A stretch of 64,000 bases of DNA. Origin: Lutraria lutraria. Taxonomy: Eukaryota > Mollusca > Bivalvia > Venerida > Mactridae. Position 1 is the first letter of the stretch. Each line of letters opens with the position of its first letter. Location of the stretch: NCBI GenBank assembly GCA_964023205.1, contig OZ026839.1, forward strand, positions 17,204,386 through 17,268,385, given 5' to 3'. This document shows positions 13,651 through 26,389 of this stretch, in pieces. The notes under the pieces were generated by a model. The model made no database searches and had not been told where the DNA came from. It was given only the letters and a program-made list of their open reading frames with translations. The translations under genes and the position numbers were made by a program.

Positions 13651-13800
13651 GTAGGGCCGCGTTCTCACGGCGTTCCTACGGCGTCCAAAAAATGCAGAAA
13701 GTCGAAGTGGGCGCAATACGATCGCAAGTATCGCCATAGCAACGTAGAGGCATCGCCATTAAGGCGCTGGGGTCACATAAAACGCCGAGCGACATGCACA
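13651..13800. repeat. GC-richer MITE-like fragment
   Basis: A locally GC-rich block (GGCCGCGTTCTCACGGCG..., CATCGCCATTAAGGCG) differs from its AT-rich surroundings. It resembles in style the neighbouring foldback element (GGGCCACGTTCGCACTACG). Probably a fragment of a related non-autonomous DNA transposon. Confidence 0.4.
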
Positions 13801-13830
13801 AATCAAACGCAGTCCCTCAGCATTCTGGTA

Positions 13831-14875
13831 ATACCCCGTCACACTAGGGCCACGTTCGCACTACGTCCTCCACGTACTGACAGGGCGTGAGAAGAACCTG
13901 ATGAACGTGCTGAGGACGCAGTAGGAACCGGTTCGAGTGGTATGGTTTTCGTGGATGTGAAGGATCGACATGGTGGGACTTTGGACAAATTAGCACGCAG
14001 TGCTTGCGTAGTAAGAACGTAACAGGGACCTGACTAAAACCTAGTAGGAACTTCATTGACCCAGTACAAGCGTGGTACGGTTGGAAAAGACACCGCTTTG
14101 TCGCTGTCTTTTCATCACCAGTCAGCAAATATGTTAACAAATGGATGCCTTAATCAATTGGCTATTGTACAAGGACAAGAAGCTATTTTGGATGCTCAAA
14201 TTTTGTAAATACGAAATAGAAAAAAGAGGTATTTACAAAATGGCAATTTGACCATCCAAAATAGCTTGTTGTCCCAGTACGATAGCCGATTGATTAAGGC
14301 ATTCGTTTGTTAACATACTTGCAGACTGGAAACGAAAGAATAGGGTATGAATCCAGTATTTATATAAAATTCTCAGAACCTGACAGGAACATACTGGCAA
14401 CCAGTTGCAAAAGTACTAAAGACGTGCCTGTCCAAAATTACAACCTAGTGCAGTCTTCTATAACGTGGTGTTGACGTACCGTGGTCTTAGCATACACCTG
14501 GTTGAGAGGTAGTGAGAACTTCACTGACGTAACAAGAGCGAAGTAACAACCCAGTGACAACGTGGTGAAAATCGCTTCCTGTCTTTCCAAGCCCGTACCA
14601 CGCTTGTACCGGTCAATGAAGTGCCTACTAGGTTTTAGTCACGTCCCTGTAACGTTCTTACTACGTAAGCACTGCGTCTTAATTTGACCACGTCCCCACT
14701 ACATTATTTTTTGGCATGTCAAAAGTCCCACAACGTCCTTTACGACTACGAAGACCATCCCACGCTTGAACCGGTTCCTACTGTGTCCTCATCACACTCA
14801 TCTTGTTCTTACCACGTCCTGCCAGAACGTGGAGGACGTACTGCGAACGTGGTCACTAGTGTGACGGGGGTATAA
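13831..14875. mobile_element. Foldback/MITE-type DNA transposon with long inverted arms
   Basis: Outer ends are inverted repeats: TACCCCGTCACACTAG at the left and CTAGTGTGACGGGGGTA at the right, each flanked by TAA, a plausible 3-bp target duplication. The arms continue inverted for about 300 bp. A second palindrome centred near 14215 (about 14137-14207 against 14225-14315) makes the left half fold on the right, with extra right-hand sequence (about 14345-14590). There is no transposase ORF. A 3-bp TWA-type duplication fits PIF/Harbinger-like non-autonomous elements, but the superfamily is inferred only. Confidence 0.7.
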
Positions 14876-14876
14876 G

Positions 14877-15280
14877 ATCGCAGTAAGGTTTTTACAAAGT
14901 TCTGTGTTATTGTAAAGTTTTGATTAAACGGCTTCATTGGACATTTGCTTATTTTGATATAAAGAGGTGCGTATCATTGTATGGCTACATGTGAGTAACA
15001 AATTAATCCAACTCAGCAACAAACCAGACATTATAGTAAATGCTCTACGGAAATGAGCAGAGGAATCGAAATTAAACGAATTTAGCATCATTTTACCATT
15101 CGCCCGAGGGCTACTTTGTCACGTTTCTCTGTTCGTCCAGATATCATTGACCATTCATAGCCCACAGTAGACACGTTAGTAACGACGCCAATCACGAGAA
15201 ATACAGAAAATAACTTTTAAGCAGGAAATAAAGGAACTAATTGCCGATGTAGTAAGATGTTCGGCGGGAATAAAGCTAAT
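14877..15280. other. Intergenic DNA, nothing recognised
   Basis: No supported feature seen. Confidence 0.4.
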
Positions 15281-15282
15281 TA

Positions 15283-15480
15283 CAGTCGAAACTAATTATA
15301 TCGAAGTTCAGGGGACTTGGCAAAATTGTTCGATGTAAACGAACTTCGATATGAAAATAATCGAAGAAATTCGCTGACTGTGTTTACATTCTTAAGAGAG
15401 AGCGTCCGTGTGTCGTAATAATCATTTGCGTTATTAGGAACGGAACACGGAATTTATACTTTCGGTGTTCATTGTAATTT
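15283..15480. repeat. Fragment of the Tigger-like repeat seen at 42161-43292
   Basis: It begins TACAGTCGAAACTAATTATATCGAAG, which matches the terminal TACAGTCGAAACTC/TTATATCGAA of the intron 2 element. It contains related CTTCGATAT and GGAATTTATACTTTCG segments. Degraded and rearranged. Confidence 0.5.
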
Positions 15481-16220
15481 ACGCAATCTGTATCAATGTC
15501 GCCGAATACAATTCTCAATGTGTTTTGTGGTTATGTTCGCCGTGAATGAAGCTGCTAGGTTAAATATGAATTTATAGGTTGAGTACTAGTTAGATTAAAG
15601 CATCCGCCATACCTTCGTACATGAGTTTTTATTGAAAAGAGGCATTGACGCTCCTGTACATAGAAATTCAGCATTAGTTTAAATGAAAATTGAACAGTTT
15701 GTTCTATCAGCATGTACCGAGGACCTCAAGTTTCTGTATGAAGTCAAACGACGGTGATTCTTATTGAAATTATAATACCAACACACCATGTTTACCCTGG
15801 GACGACATGGGTTGTTCTGTCAATATAATTAATACAGCGAACTCTTCAAGAGAACAAACAACAAAATTTACATAGAAAGTGCACGGACATTCATTATATT
15901 TATCCAGAAATCGGACAGAAAACATTGTCTGCCATATTTAAGATGCTTTAGAAAATCCACGTAACTTAAGAATCTAGGAATCATATAATACATGTACATG
16001 TAATTGAACTTGGTATCTAGACACAAATATAAAATCATAAAATTACTCTTTACTGTATCTCGGGATTATTTCGAAGACGTTAGACCTTCATTGCTCGATA
16101 TAGTATTTTGTTGTAGTACTTTATATCATGAAGTTTTTATTTTATATGATCAGCTTATTTAATAGAATGGTATCATTACTAGGCCATTCTTAAACTTTTG
16201 AAATATTTTGTTTGTTGTAA
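15481..16220. other. Intergenic DNA, nothing recognised
   Basis: No supported feature seen. Confidence 0.4.
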
Positions 16221-16223
16221 CGT

Positions 16224-16402
16224 GACTTACTCTCCGGAAAGGCCCCTACCCAGCTGTTTTGGCCTCTCGGGTAACTTTCAAGTAGACAATAGCATTCTGA
16301 CATGTATTTTGGGTTCAATGTAAAAATTACATGTATATTGTAAAAAAAGATTTCCTATCTACCCAGTGAAAAATCTCTGGGTAGGTTACCGTAAACAAGG
16401 AT
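16224..16402. repeat. Short dispersed MITE-like repeat, copy 1
   Basis: About 175 bp with CCTACCCAG near one end and CTCTGGGTAGG at the other (inverted ends). A second diverged copy lies in KDSR intron 2 at about 43547-43745; both share TGTATTTTGGGTTCA/AGTATTTTGGATTCA-type interiors. Confidence 0.6.
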
Positions 16403-18790
16403 GGGCATCATTGATCAAGTTACTTATATGTAGATAGGTAGGGGACATATGCCTAAGTTTTATATCTAACAGAACCATATCTAGTGGATACATGCCTACT
16501 TGAAACTAGTACAAAATGCGATGATAAACAAAAATGTGTAACATGAATACGGTAATTATTTCGTGCATTGTTGTACCGTGATTATATTGTTAATCAAAAG
16601 CTCGACAAGAGACGTGTTCAGGAAATGTCCCGTGAAGTTTTATATACCTCTTGCCAAGATAAAGATTATAGACCATCAGAGCCTTGAAATACAAATAAAT
16701 GAGCGATGCAGGTGTCATGCATTAAATTGATGTTACAAATTAACTTATATCGTAATGCTCGATCAGACAGTAAAAACAGCCATTAAATATTAAGAATACA
16801 GCAATAAGCATTCATCCTCCATTGAGCATGAGTAATATTGAATTAAAATCCATGTTTGATTCGATAACAAAGCCTCGTCAATCAAGATTTATCAATTACA
16901 TTTGCACAATGAATTCAAATTTTAACATTTTTTATCAATGTATACAAAGTTTTGTAATTAGTTTGTCCTTGGGTGATGTGCAAATTAAATTAGAGAGCTA
17001 TTTACATGAACTAGAAAAAGACGAAAAAAAGTATTTTCGCATGCAATAATTATTGCTGAATAATTCATTTTAGCATCAATTGTGAAGCCTAAGAATAAAT
17101 AAATGACAGAACTTGTATACATGTGAGTTAAAACATTTCGATCGTTCTTGCAATGTAAGCAAAGCAACGCTTTTAATGCTGGCGGTACTGCTGTCTGTAT
17201 GTGTTCTTGCTACAAAAGTGGTCGGAATTATAGAGATGGCGATGGATCATTCACCAAGTTTAAATCTTATACTTCATCTTATTCCTAAATAAATATGGAT
17301 AAAATAATGATGATACGTATAAATAACACGTTAAGGATGTCCTAAAGTTTTCATATAGACACATAGACAGAAGAAAACTTACGAACAGATTGTTTTAAAA
17401 CTTTGCATGATCATAACATACGAAAATAGAAACATTTTAAGCAAAAAATGGAGGTCGCGGTGCTCGTTATTCAGTTATTTTTACTTGAATGAGATTTTTT
17501 GGCTTAATTGATGTGAAAACTGTAGTATATGTCCTTAATCTCACAACACAATTTACTAGAACATAATATCTAAACATTAATCAGCTATATTTTCATCAAT
17601 ACTATATTGAGAATGACATTGCGGTAATTATTTTAGTTGATATCTTAAGTCACAAAGTCATATGTGTTTGCGGCCACCTACAAATAAAGGACACCTGGTG
17701 AATAAGACAATTCTTTGAAAAAAAAACGATTGAATCATTGATCATTTAGAACAAAATCACTTCGAATAAGGCCACCTGTCCATAACGGCCAAATTTCGTC
17801 TTACACGAGAATGGCTTTTGTTTACATATTTGACTATATTGTCAGTTGAGACAGAAAATATGAGAAAATGATAATCTGTTTTAAACCCAAACAATGAAAA
17901 CATCCATGTTTTCTCTGTGTCATACATTAAGCTATGTAATTTAGTTACTATACGTATATGCAGTTACGTGAGTATTTTACATTTGAGTACAAACATACTG
18001 ATTTTAAAACATTTACTAACAAATATACACGTTGTTCATGCAAAAAAACTATAAAAAGGCTTAAAATTCACTTTTTACAAGCGCATTTAGAATATTTAGT
18101 TGTATTTGAATATGTAAAATAAGAGACTATTTTTAAATAATTCAATATGCTAATTTAAATACATATCGCGTATTAAGATCCTTGCTAAAAGAGACGTTTG
18201 TCGGGATTACAGGATGAGTAATGAAATATATGAAGCGTAGATTTATGATAGAAATCTTCAATGAAAAGTTTACTTATATAAGAATAGTGTATGTCTTTCT
18301 TTAATACAGGTGTGACTAACACTTGACGCAGTGAAACATGCATTTTAAATGCATCTGCTTTTGAACGTTTGACTTGAAACCTAAAGAAATTTAATTCAAT
18401 CGAAGAAAAAATATTTTCTCCCGGATAATTTGTAAACTTAAAAGCGTATTTGTGAACTGAATTCGTTCATTCATAAAACTTGGTAGAGTCGATCACGTGT
18501 GGTAAGCTTTAGAAATAATTATATAAACCTTGAAATGAAAACATATGAATGAAATCTAGAAGAGTATTTTGCAAAATTGTATACAGCAAATGTATTAGTT
18601 GTCTAATATATAAACACGAAGGTTACAAACTTTATATTCAGTTTATGTTGACAGTTTTTATGTATAAAATGTCAATGGAATATTATACTAACACAAATGT
18701 TATCACATATTTACAAAATCTAAAGTCTACTAAAACATTTTTTTCGTTTGATATAAAAATATCAAAAATAAATTTATAACTGGTCATGTA
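16403..18790. other. AT-rich intergenic DNA, nothing recognised
   Basis: Only short AT-rich ORFs without recognisable similarity. Confidence 0.45.
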
Positions 18791-18795
18791 TGAAT

Positions 18796-19464
18796 AACAA
18801 GAGTGCCAGGTCACAAAATACGCCCATCAGAAGGTTTGTGATACTATGTGTAGCAAATTAGTACCTGGTGCATTAGGGATCTCATGCACATAAACATTCC
18901 ACCAATTCTGATGAAGATCGGTATTTAAAGGGCGGACACCACATTTTTAGTCAATTTTCAATGTATCAAGGGGCATAACTCAGATGTGCCAGGGATTATT
19001 GCGCTGGTTATCAAACTTGACTAAGATGTCATGCCCATAAACATTTCAACCAAGTTTGATGAAGATAGGTTGATACCAGTAATTGGTCGACTTAGAGGAC
19101 AGACACTGCATTATTAGACACTTTTCAATGTATCAAGGGGCGTAACTCAGAAGTGCCTGGCCCAATAGGACTGGTTATCAGACTTGACCGAGATCTAATG
19201 CTGATAAACATTTTCAACAACTTTAGTGAAGATCGGTTGATAATTGGTCAACTTAAAGAGCGGACACTGAATTATTAGTCAATGTTCGATGCATCAAGGG
19301 GCATTACTCGTAAGTGCCTGGGTTGATTGGGCTGGTTATACAACTTGATCTCGATATCATCAAGTTTGGTGAGGATCCGAATAAAACTGTTTGAATCAGA
19401 GAGCGGACAACATTGTGGACGCCGCCCGATCACCAACCCGCCCGCCTGAAACGGGCGTATAAAA
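18796..19464. mobile_element. Non-autonomous element with internal tandem repeats
   Basis: It begins near AACAAGAGTGCCAGGTCAC with ATACGCCC and ends CTGAAACGGGCGTAT, so ATACGCCC/GGGCGTAT form short inverted ends. The interior is about four diverged units of roughly 120 bp containing TGTATCAAGGGGCATAACTC, AAACATTT..AAGTTTGATGAAGAT and GCGGACAC. No ORF of note. The architecture is the same as the intronic families below, with a different sequence. Confidence 0.6.
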
Positions 19465-19511
19465 ATGAAATAGTCATATAAAAGACCTGTAGATTAACTT
19501 TACGTTCATCG

Positions 19512-19572
19512 AAGCGAGATAACTCTATTACCATAATTAATTAAATTTTATGAGTTATCTCGTCTTATAGGT
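19512..19572. repeat. Hairpin-forming inverted repeat
   Basis: CGAGATAACTC and its complement GAGTTATCTCG flank about 30 bp of AT-rich sequence. It could be a remnant of a small element. Confidence 0.45.
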
Positions 19573-19982
19573 ATGCTAAATGTAATTATATATATATTTG
19601 CTTGACTGTTTTTATTTCGATTTCTCACTATGAGTTTTGTGCAAGTTTCTGTCCCTCAAAGAACTATAAGTTTTTTAGTTAGTTTTATTCAGGCTAAATA
19701 GAGTACATGTCACAAGAACAATACAAATTCAATGTCGACATATAATAACATGTCAACAGTAAAGTGCATAGAAGATGACATATGATCAATACCAGGGATG
19801 ACACAAAAGAAGGCATTAAAACCGACTTATTTCCATTGTGGTCCTTAGAATTTGATCATGTGGCACCGGAAAGGCAAATCAATTAATCAATAAATTATTG
19901 TACATACTTTTGAGTTACATTTTCATAGCACATATATACTAACACAACTATCACAAAAATGCTTGACATTGAACAGGTAATA

Positions 19983-20265
19983 CTAAAATCTATAACACTG
20001 AAAGATAAAATAAAATTTTAAATAAAAGGACTGGACTGTTACAGACTGCATAAAATGATTCTTTACAGATTTTTTAAAATGACTAGGACTTTTTATAGAT
20101 CTAAAAAGTAGTGGTAACCTGTTCCATAACTGGCAGCCATTAAACGCAAAAGATTTCTTCCCAAATCCCTTAACCCTGGGAATAGAATAACTATGACTAT
20201 CTCTATGACGAGTGGAATAAGAATGTACCTCTTTAGTCAATTTAAAATTTTCATTTAAGTAGCTT
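19983..20265 (-). pseudogene. Non-LTR retrotransposon ORF2 C-terminus (5'-truncated)
   Basis: The minus-strand frame, open from about 20265, reads APSYLNENFKLTKEVHSY.TRH, then P..KGFGKKSFAFNG..LWNRLP..FRS, then SPSHFKKSVKNHF, and ends at 19983. This is the recognisable extreme C-terminus of jockey/CR1-type ORF2 proteins (R..F...LWN.LP...R....FK..LK), just after the reverse transcriptase. Endonuclease and RT are absent. The body is truncated by stops just upstream. About 300 bp towards 19690 is probably its 3' UTR. Superfamily level only. Confidence 0.7.
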
Positions 20266-20540
20266 GGTGCACTATATTATTAAGTTTCGTGTACCCGACT
20301 ATTCCGATATAACGGGGCATGCCCTGGAACTCCTGTGTCTTGGTTTTCATACTCCAAAAATGCGTTTATCACTTGAAAAACCAATTATTACCGAAAAGAC
20401 GAAGAAGAATTTGCGTTCAAAAATGACTCGGTTTCACAGATCCCGAAAGGGTCGAGTTGTGAAAATGGGTTAAACGCCTATTTAAGAATAAATCAGCTAC
20501 TAGTACATGTATATACAGCACCCGGTTCACTCAACCAGTT
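20266..20540. other. Flank of the satellite, unassigned
   Basis: A 69-codon + strand frame (20264-20473) with a basic C-terminus is present but matches nothing I recognise. It may be part of another element. Confidence 0.3.
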
Positions 20541-23500
20541 TTCCGGGACTACATGTATAACTTATCCTTTCATTAGGATCCGGGACTACATGTATAACTT
20601 ATCCTTTCACTAGGATCCGGGACTACATGTATAACTTATCCTTTCATTAGGATCCAGGACTACATGTATAACTTATCCTTTCATTAGGATCCGGGACTAC
20701 ATGTATAACTTATCCTTTCATTAGGATCCGGGACTACATGTATAACTTATCCTTTCACTAGGATCCAGGACTACATGTATAACTTATCCTTTCACTAGGA
20801 TCCGGGACTACATGTATAACTTATCCTTTCATTAGGATCCAGGACTACATGTATAACTTATCCTTTCACTAGGATCCGGGACTACATGTATAACTTATCC
20901 TTTCACTAGGATCCGGGACTACATGTATAACTTATCCTTTCACTAGGATCCAGGACTACATGTATAACTTATCCTTTCACTAGGATCCGGGACTACATGT
21001 ATAACTTATCCTTTCACTAGGATCCAGGACTACATGTATAACTTATCCTTTCATTAGGATCCGGGACTACATGTATAACTTATCCTTTCACTAGGATCCA
21101 GGACTACATGTATAACTTATCCTTTCACTAGGATCCAGGACTACATGTATAACTTATCCTTTCACTAGGATCCGGGACTACATGTATAACTTATCCTTTC
21201 ATTAGGATCCAGGACTACATGTATAACTTATCCTTTCACTAGGATCCGGGACTACATGTATAACTTATCCTTTCACTAGGATCCGGGACTACATGTATAA
21301 CTTATCCTTTCATTAGGATCCAGGACTACATGTATAACTTATCCTTTCATTAGGATCCGGGACTACATGTATAACTTATCCTTTCACTAGGATCCGGGAC
21401 TACATGTATAACTTATCCTTTCATTAGGATCAGGGACTACATGTATAACTTATCCTTTCACTAGGATCCAGGACTACATGTATAACTTATCCTTTCATTA
21501 GGATCAGGGACTACATATATAACTTATCCTTTCACTAGGATCCAGGACTACATGTATAACTTATCCTTTCATTAGGATCCGGGACTACATGTATAACTTA
21601 TCCTTTCACTAGGATCCAGGACTACATGTATAACTTATCCTTTCACTAGGATCCGGGACTACATGTATAACTTATCCTTTCACTAGGATCCAGGACTACA
21701 TGTATAACTTATCCTTTCACTAGGATCCAGGACTACATGTATAACTTATCCTTTCACTAGGATCCGGGACTACATGTATAACTTATCCTTTCATTAGGAT
21801 CCGGGACTACATGTATAACTTATCCTTTCATTAGGATCCAGGACTACATGTATAACTTATCCTTTCACTAGGATCCAGGACTACATGTATAACTTATCCT
21901 TTCACTAGGATCCGGGACTACATGTATAACTTATCCTTTCACTAGGATCCAGGACTACATGTATAACTTATCCTTTCACTAGGATCCAGGACTACATGTA
22001 TAACTTATCCTTTCACTAGGATCCGGGACTACATGTATAACTTATCCTTTCATTAGGATCCGGGACTACATGTATAACTTATCCTTTCATTAGGATCCAG
22101 GACTACATGTATAACTTATCCTTTCACTAGGATCCAGGACTACATGTATAACTTATCCTTTCACTAGGATCCGGGACTACATGTATAACTTATCCTTTCA
22201 CTAGGATCCAGGACTACATGTATAACTTATCCTTTCACTAGGATCCGGGACTACATGTATAACTTATCCTTTCACTAGGATCCGGGACTACATGTATAAC
22301 TTATCCTTTCACTAGGATCCGGGACTACATGTATAACTTATCCTTTCACTAGGATCCGGGACTACATGTATAACTTATCCTTTCATTAGGATCCAGGACT
22401 ACATGTATAACTTATCCTTTCACTAGGATCCAGGACTACATGTATAACTTATCCTTTCATTAGGATCCGGGACTACATGTATAACTTATCCTTTCATTAG
22501 GATCCGGGACTACATGTATAACTTATCCTTTCACTAGGATCCGGGACTACATGTATAACTTATCCTTTCACTAGGATCCAGGACTACATGTATAACTTAT
22601 CCTTTCACTAGGATCCAGGACTACATGTATAACTTATCCTTTCACTAGGATCCGGGACTACATGTATAACTTATCCTTTCATTAGGATCCGGGACTACAT
22701 GTATAACTTATCCTTTCACTAGGATCCAGGACTACATGTATAACTTATCCTTTCACTAGGATCCAGGACTACATGTATAACTTATCCTTTCACTAGGATC
22801 CAGGACTACATGTATAACTTATCCTTTCATTAGGATCCAGGACTACATGTATAACTTATCCTTTCACTAGGATCCAGGACTACATGTATAACTTATCCTT
22901 TCACTAGGATCCGGGACTACATGTATAACTTATCCTTTCACTAGGATCCAGGACTACATGTATAACTTATCCTTTCACTAGGATCCGGGACTACATGTAT
23001 AACTTATCCTTTCACTAGGATCCGGGACTACATGTATAACTTATCCTTTCATTAGGATCCGGGACTACATGTATAACTTATCCTTTCATTAGGATCCAGG
23101 ACTACATGTATAACTTATCCTTTCATTAGGATCCGGGACTACATGTATAACTTATCCTTTCATTAGGATCCAGGACTACATGTATAACTTATCCTTTCAT
23201 TAGGATCCGGGACTACATGTATATCTTATCCTTTCACTAGGAACCGGGACTACATGTATAACTTATCCTTTCACTAGGATCCGGGACTACATGTATAACT
23301 TATCCTTTCACTAGGATCAGGGACTACATGTATAACTTATCCTTTCACTAGGATCCAGGACTACATGTATAACTTATCCTTTCACTAGGATCCGGGACTA
23401 CATGTATAACTTATCCTTTCACTAGGATCCAGGACTACATGTATAACTTATCCTTTCACTAGGATCCAGGACTACATGTATAACTTATCCTTTCACTAGG

Positions 23501-23979
23501 ATCCGGGACTACATGTATAACTTATCCTTTCACTAGGATCCGGGACTACATGTATAACTTATCCTTTCACTAGGATCCGGGACTACATGTATAACTTATC
23601 CTTTCACTAGGATCCGGGACTACATGTATAACTTATCCTTTCACTAGGATCCGGGACTACATGTATAACTTATCCTTTCACTAGGATCCGGGACTACATG
23701 TATAACTTATCCTTTCACTAGGATCCAGGACTACATGTATAACTTATCCTTTCACTAGGATCCGGGACTACATGTATAACTTATCCTTTCACTAGGATCC
23801 GGGACTACATGTATAACTTATCCTTTCATTAGGATCCAGGACTACATGTATAACTTATCCTTTCACTAGGATCCGGGACTACATGTATAACTTATCCTTT
23901 CATTAGGATCCGGGACTACATGTATAACTTATCCTTTCACTAGGATCCGGGACTACATGTATAACTTATCCTTTCACTA
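20541..23979. repeat. 37-bp satellite, about 93 units
   Basis: Highly homogeneous head-to-tail 37-bp units, each with GGGACTACATGTATAACTTA then TCCTTTCAYTAGGATCC. Nearly all variation is at two dimorphic positions: GATCC[A/G]GGAC and TTTCA[C/T]TAGG. Rare units carry GATCAGGG, GGAACC or ATATCTTA. Most units hold GGATCC. The period is not a multiple of three and there is no long ORF. The array starts from a half unit (TTCCGGGACTAC) and ends at CACTAGAAACCGACAAC. Confidence 0.98.
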
Positions 23980-24960
23980 GAAACCGACAACTTCTCCACA
24001 TGTGGAGGAAAATCGTCAATTTTGCCGGACTATTCCAAAGACGTATATTATACATGTAACATACAATATAGTGAACCTGACTATTAGTGATGTACCAATG
24101 GTAGGAAAACATCGATTAGTTACTATAGTAGAAGCTTATCGGTGTCGATGATCGCTGCCACATCGGAATTGAACGCGCTATAGCAGAACACAGTTTGTGA
24201 GTTCTTGTTACCGTCTTTTAGACTACATTGCATTAAAATGAAGTTACCACATGTGCATTCGAACTGAAATAGTACAAGTAAATTATTTCTATCAAAACGT
24301 GAGGTTTGTGAGTATCCAAGACTCCCAGTGCCGATTTCCCAGAGCTAGTTGGCTCTCTGCTTTCATATTTATATACTCTGTTATTATGACTTCTTTGAAA
24401 TTAATTAATATACCAACATGAAACACATTTTCGTTTATTTTTGTACAATTGTATAAAGTAAAATCGGATTGGAAGCCTCAAATGATTTCAACCGATGATC
24501 GACTATGCTTTCCAACCGATGTCCCATCACTACTGACTACTAGTATACCATAAACCTATACTGTACCAAGGACATGTAATATAATGAACCTGATGTATAC
24601 CATAAACATATACGAGGGTCATCCGTCATCCGAAGTTCGTGGACAACCTTATATTTGGGGGTTTTAATGGTGTGATGGTTTTAAAAATTTGTCATGGCAA
24701 GAATTGACATCTATTGTCACAATTTCTGTTTCTAAATTGTCATTTATTCACGTAGTCACTGGTTACGAGTTACAAAGGCGACCCTGTTCAGCGCCTACGG
24801 AGCACTTTGAATTTTTGCAATTACTATTACCAGATACACATCGTACCGTACCATACCACAGACCTATACTACATCAGTGACACATAATATAGAGTACCTG
24901 ACTATACCATAGATATACATGTGACATACATGTATAATATAGTGCACCTGAATATACTAT
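23980..24960. other. Intergenic DNA with degenerate ACTATACCATA motifs
   Basis: No gene seen. Dispersed copies of TATACCATA.ACATATAC-type sequence foreshadow the tandem array that follows. Confidence 0.4.
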
Positions 24961-25155
24961 ACCAGTGGCACATAATATAATGTACCTGACTATACCATAT
25001 GTATATACTATACCTTGGACATATAAAATAATGTACCTGACTATACCATATGTATATACTATACCTTGGACATATAAAATAATGTACCTGACTATACCAT
25101 ATGTATATACTATACCTTGGACACATACTGCAGTTTACCTGACTATACTATAGAT
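24961..25155. repeat. 51-bp tandem repeat, about three full units plus partials
   Basis: Near-identical 51-bp units contain GTACCTGACTATACCATATG and TATACTATACCTTGGACA. Diverged partial units continue on both sides. Repetitive ORFs here are spurious. Confidence 0.9.
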
Positions 25156-25340
25156 TAATCTGTAGCAGTTGACACATTTCTTGGATAAGAAAACTTTCGG
25201 ACTGTCGTCATTGATCTGAGTTGATTTTTGATGGAATTCCAAATCTAGTGATAACTTTCTACGAGTGTCCGTGCTACTTTACTAGACTCCATGTTTGGCG
25301 TAGCAAAACTCTCTGTCCATTTAGTGAAATACTATAGTAT

Positions 25341-25835
25341 TCACCTACGACAAGGATATATTTGTTTATATATGTTTCCTAACTCCGTTTGGGGTAATTC
25401 ATTTAATATATATATGGCAATCCTTTCCATGATGACCTGAACGTACTGTTTGCATTGGTACTTTGTTGTTTGGGATAGGACTTTTCCTTCTAAGACATAC
25501 AAAATGTACTTCACAAGCTGAAACGTAATTTCGTACATCATTCTGCAAGCCTGCCAGTAGTATCTCTGGCGAATTTTTGTCAACGTCTGCCAAACTCCAA
25601 GATGACCTGAGGCCTTAATATCATGCGAGTATCTTAGAACCATGCGTCTCAATTTAAGTGGAACTACAGCTTGCCATTTCACTATATTCATGCCAAATAC
25701 ATCCCATTTTCTGACAAGTAAACCATCATGTATATCTAACCTCTTCCATTGTGTCCACATAAACGTTAAGTATTGGCTCTTGGTACCAATATCTTTATAA
25801 TCTGACCGGGTCCCATCTTTTAACCAACTTAGCAC
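25341..25835 (-). pseudogene. Integrase N-terminal zinc-binding region, truncated
   Basis: The frame includes RMVLRYSHDIKASGHLGVWQ followed by T..KIRQRYYW, the HX5-6H half of the integrase HHCC zinc site and the following YYW. The CX2C half sits in an overlapping shifted frame (25593-25399: NYVSACEVHFVC), so a frameshift splits the domain. The DDE core is essentially missing. Confidence 0.75.
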
Positions 25836-25959
25836 TAGTTGTATGTCAGGATCATTAGATTGTGCTTATTTGAGCGATATCATCTGAGCTATGCCAGGGT
25901 ATTTTTACATGACATACTTTATGCTCCGTGTGACTCTCAAAGGTATGGTGTTTCATCAT

Positions 25960-26385
25960 TCCACATTGACGGCATGGAATTCTGCACAACATCTGCGTTT
26001 CTATGCGACTTTCCAGGTCTATGTCCAATATTCATTGAATACGAAGATAGAACTTCCAACCATCTAGCTACTTCTACTTGGCCTTCTGGAATGTTGAAAT
26101 TCATCAGCCATATAAGGGATCCATGACCTATTCTTACAGTGAACTAACGTCCGTATAGATAGTGTTTAAAATATTTGACGAAATGTACCAAGGCTAGTAA
26201 CTCTTTATGTGTGACGCAGTACTTTTTTTCACTCTTGGTTAATGTACGGCTGGCAAATTCAACAACTCGTTCTTGTTCATCGATTTTCTGGGACAAAACT
26301 GCTCCGATTGCAAAGATTCTAGCATCTGTATTTAATATAAACGGTTGTGTAACGTCCCGATGAACAAGTACTGTACGTCGTATTT
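25960..26385 (-). pseudogene. Retrotransposon RNase H fragment
   Basis: Minus-strand frames show FILNTDARIFAIGAVLSQK (RNase H start with its Asp and GAVLSQ), then KKYCVTHKELLALVHFVKYF (catalytic Glu region), and after a frame change VRTDHGSLIWLMNF and HRPGKSHRNAD. Order and spacing are as in Ty3/gypsy pol. Broken. Confidence 0.75.
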
Positions 26386-26389
26386 GTCA

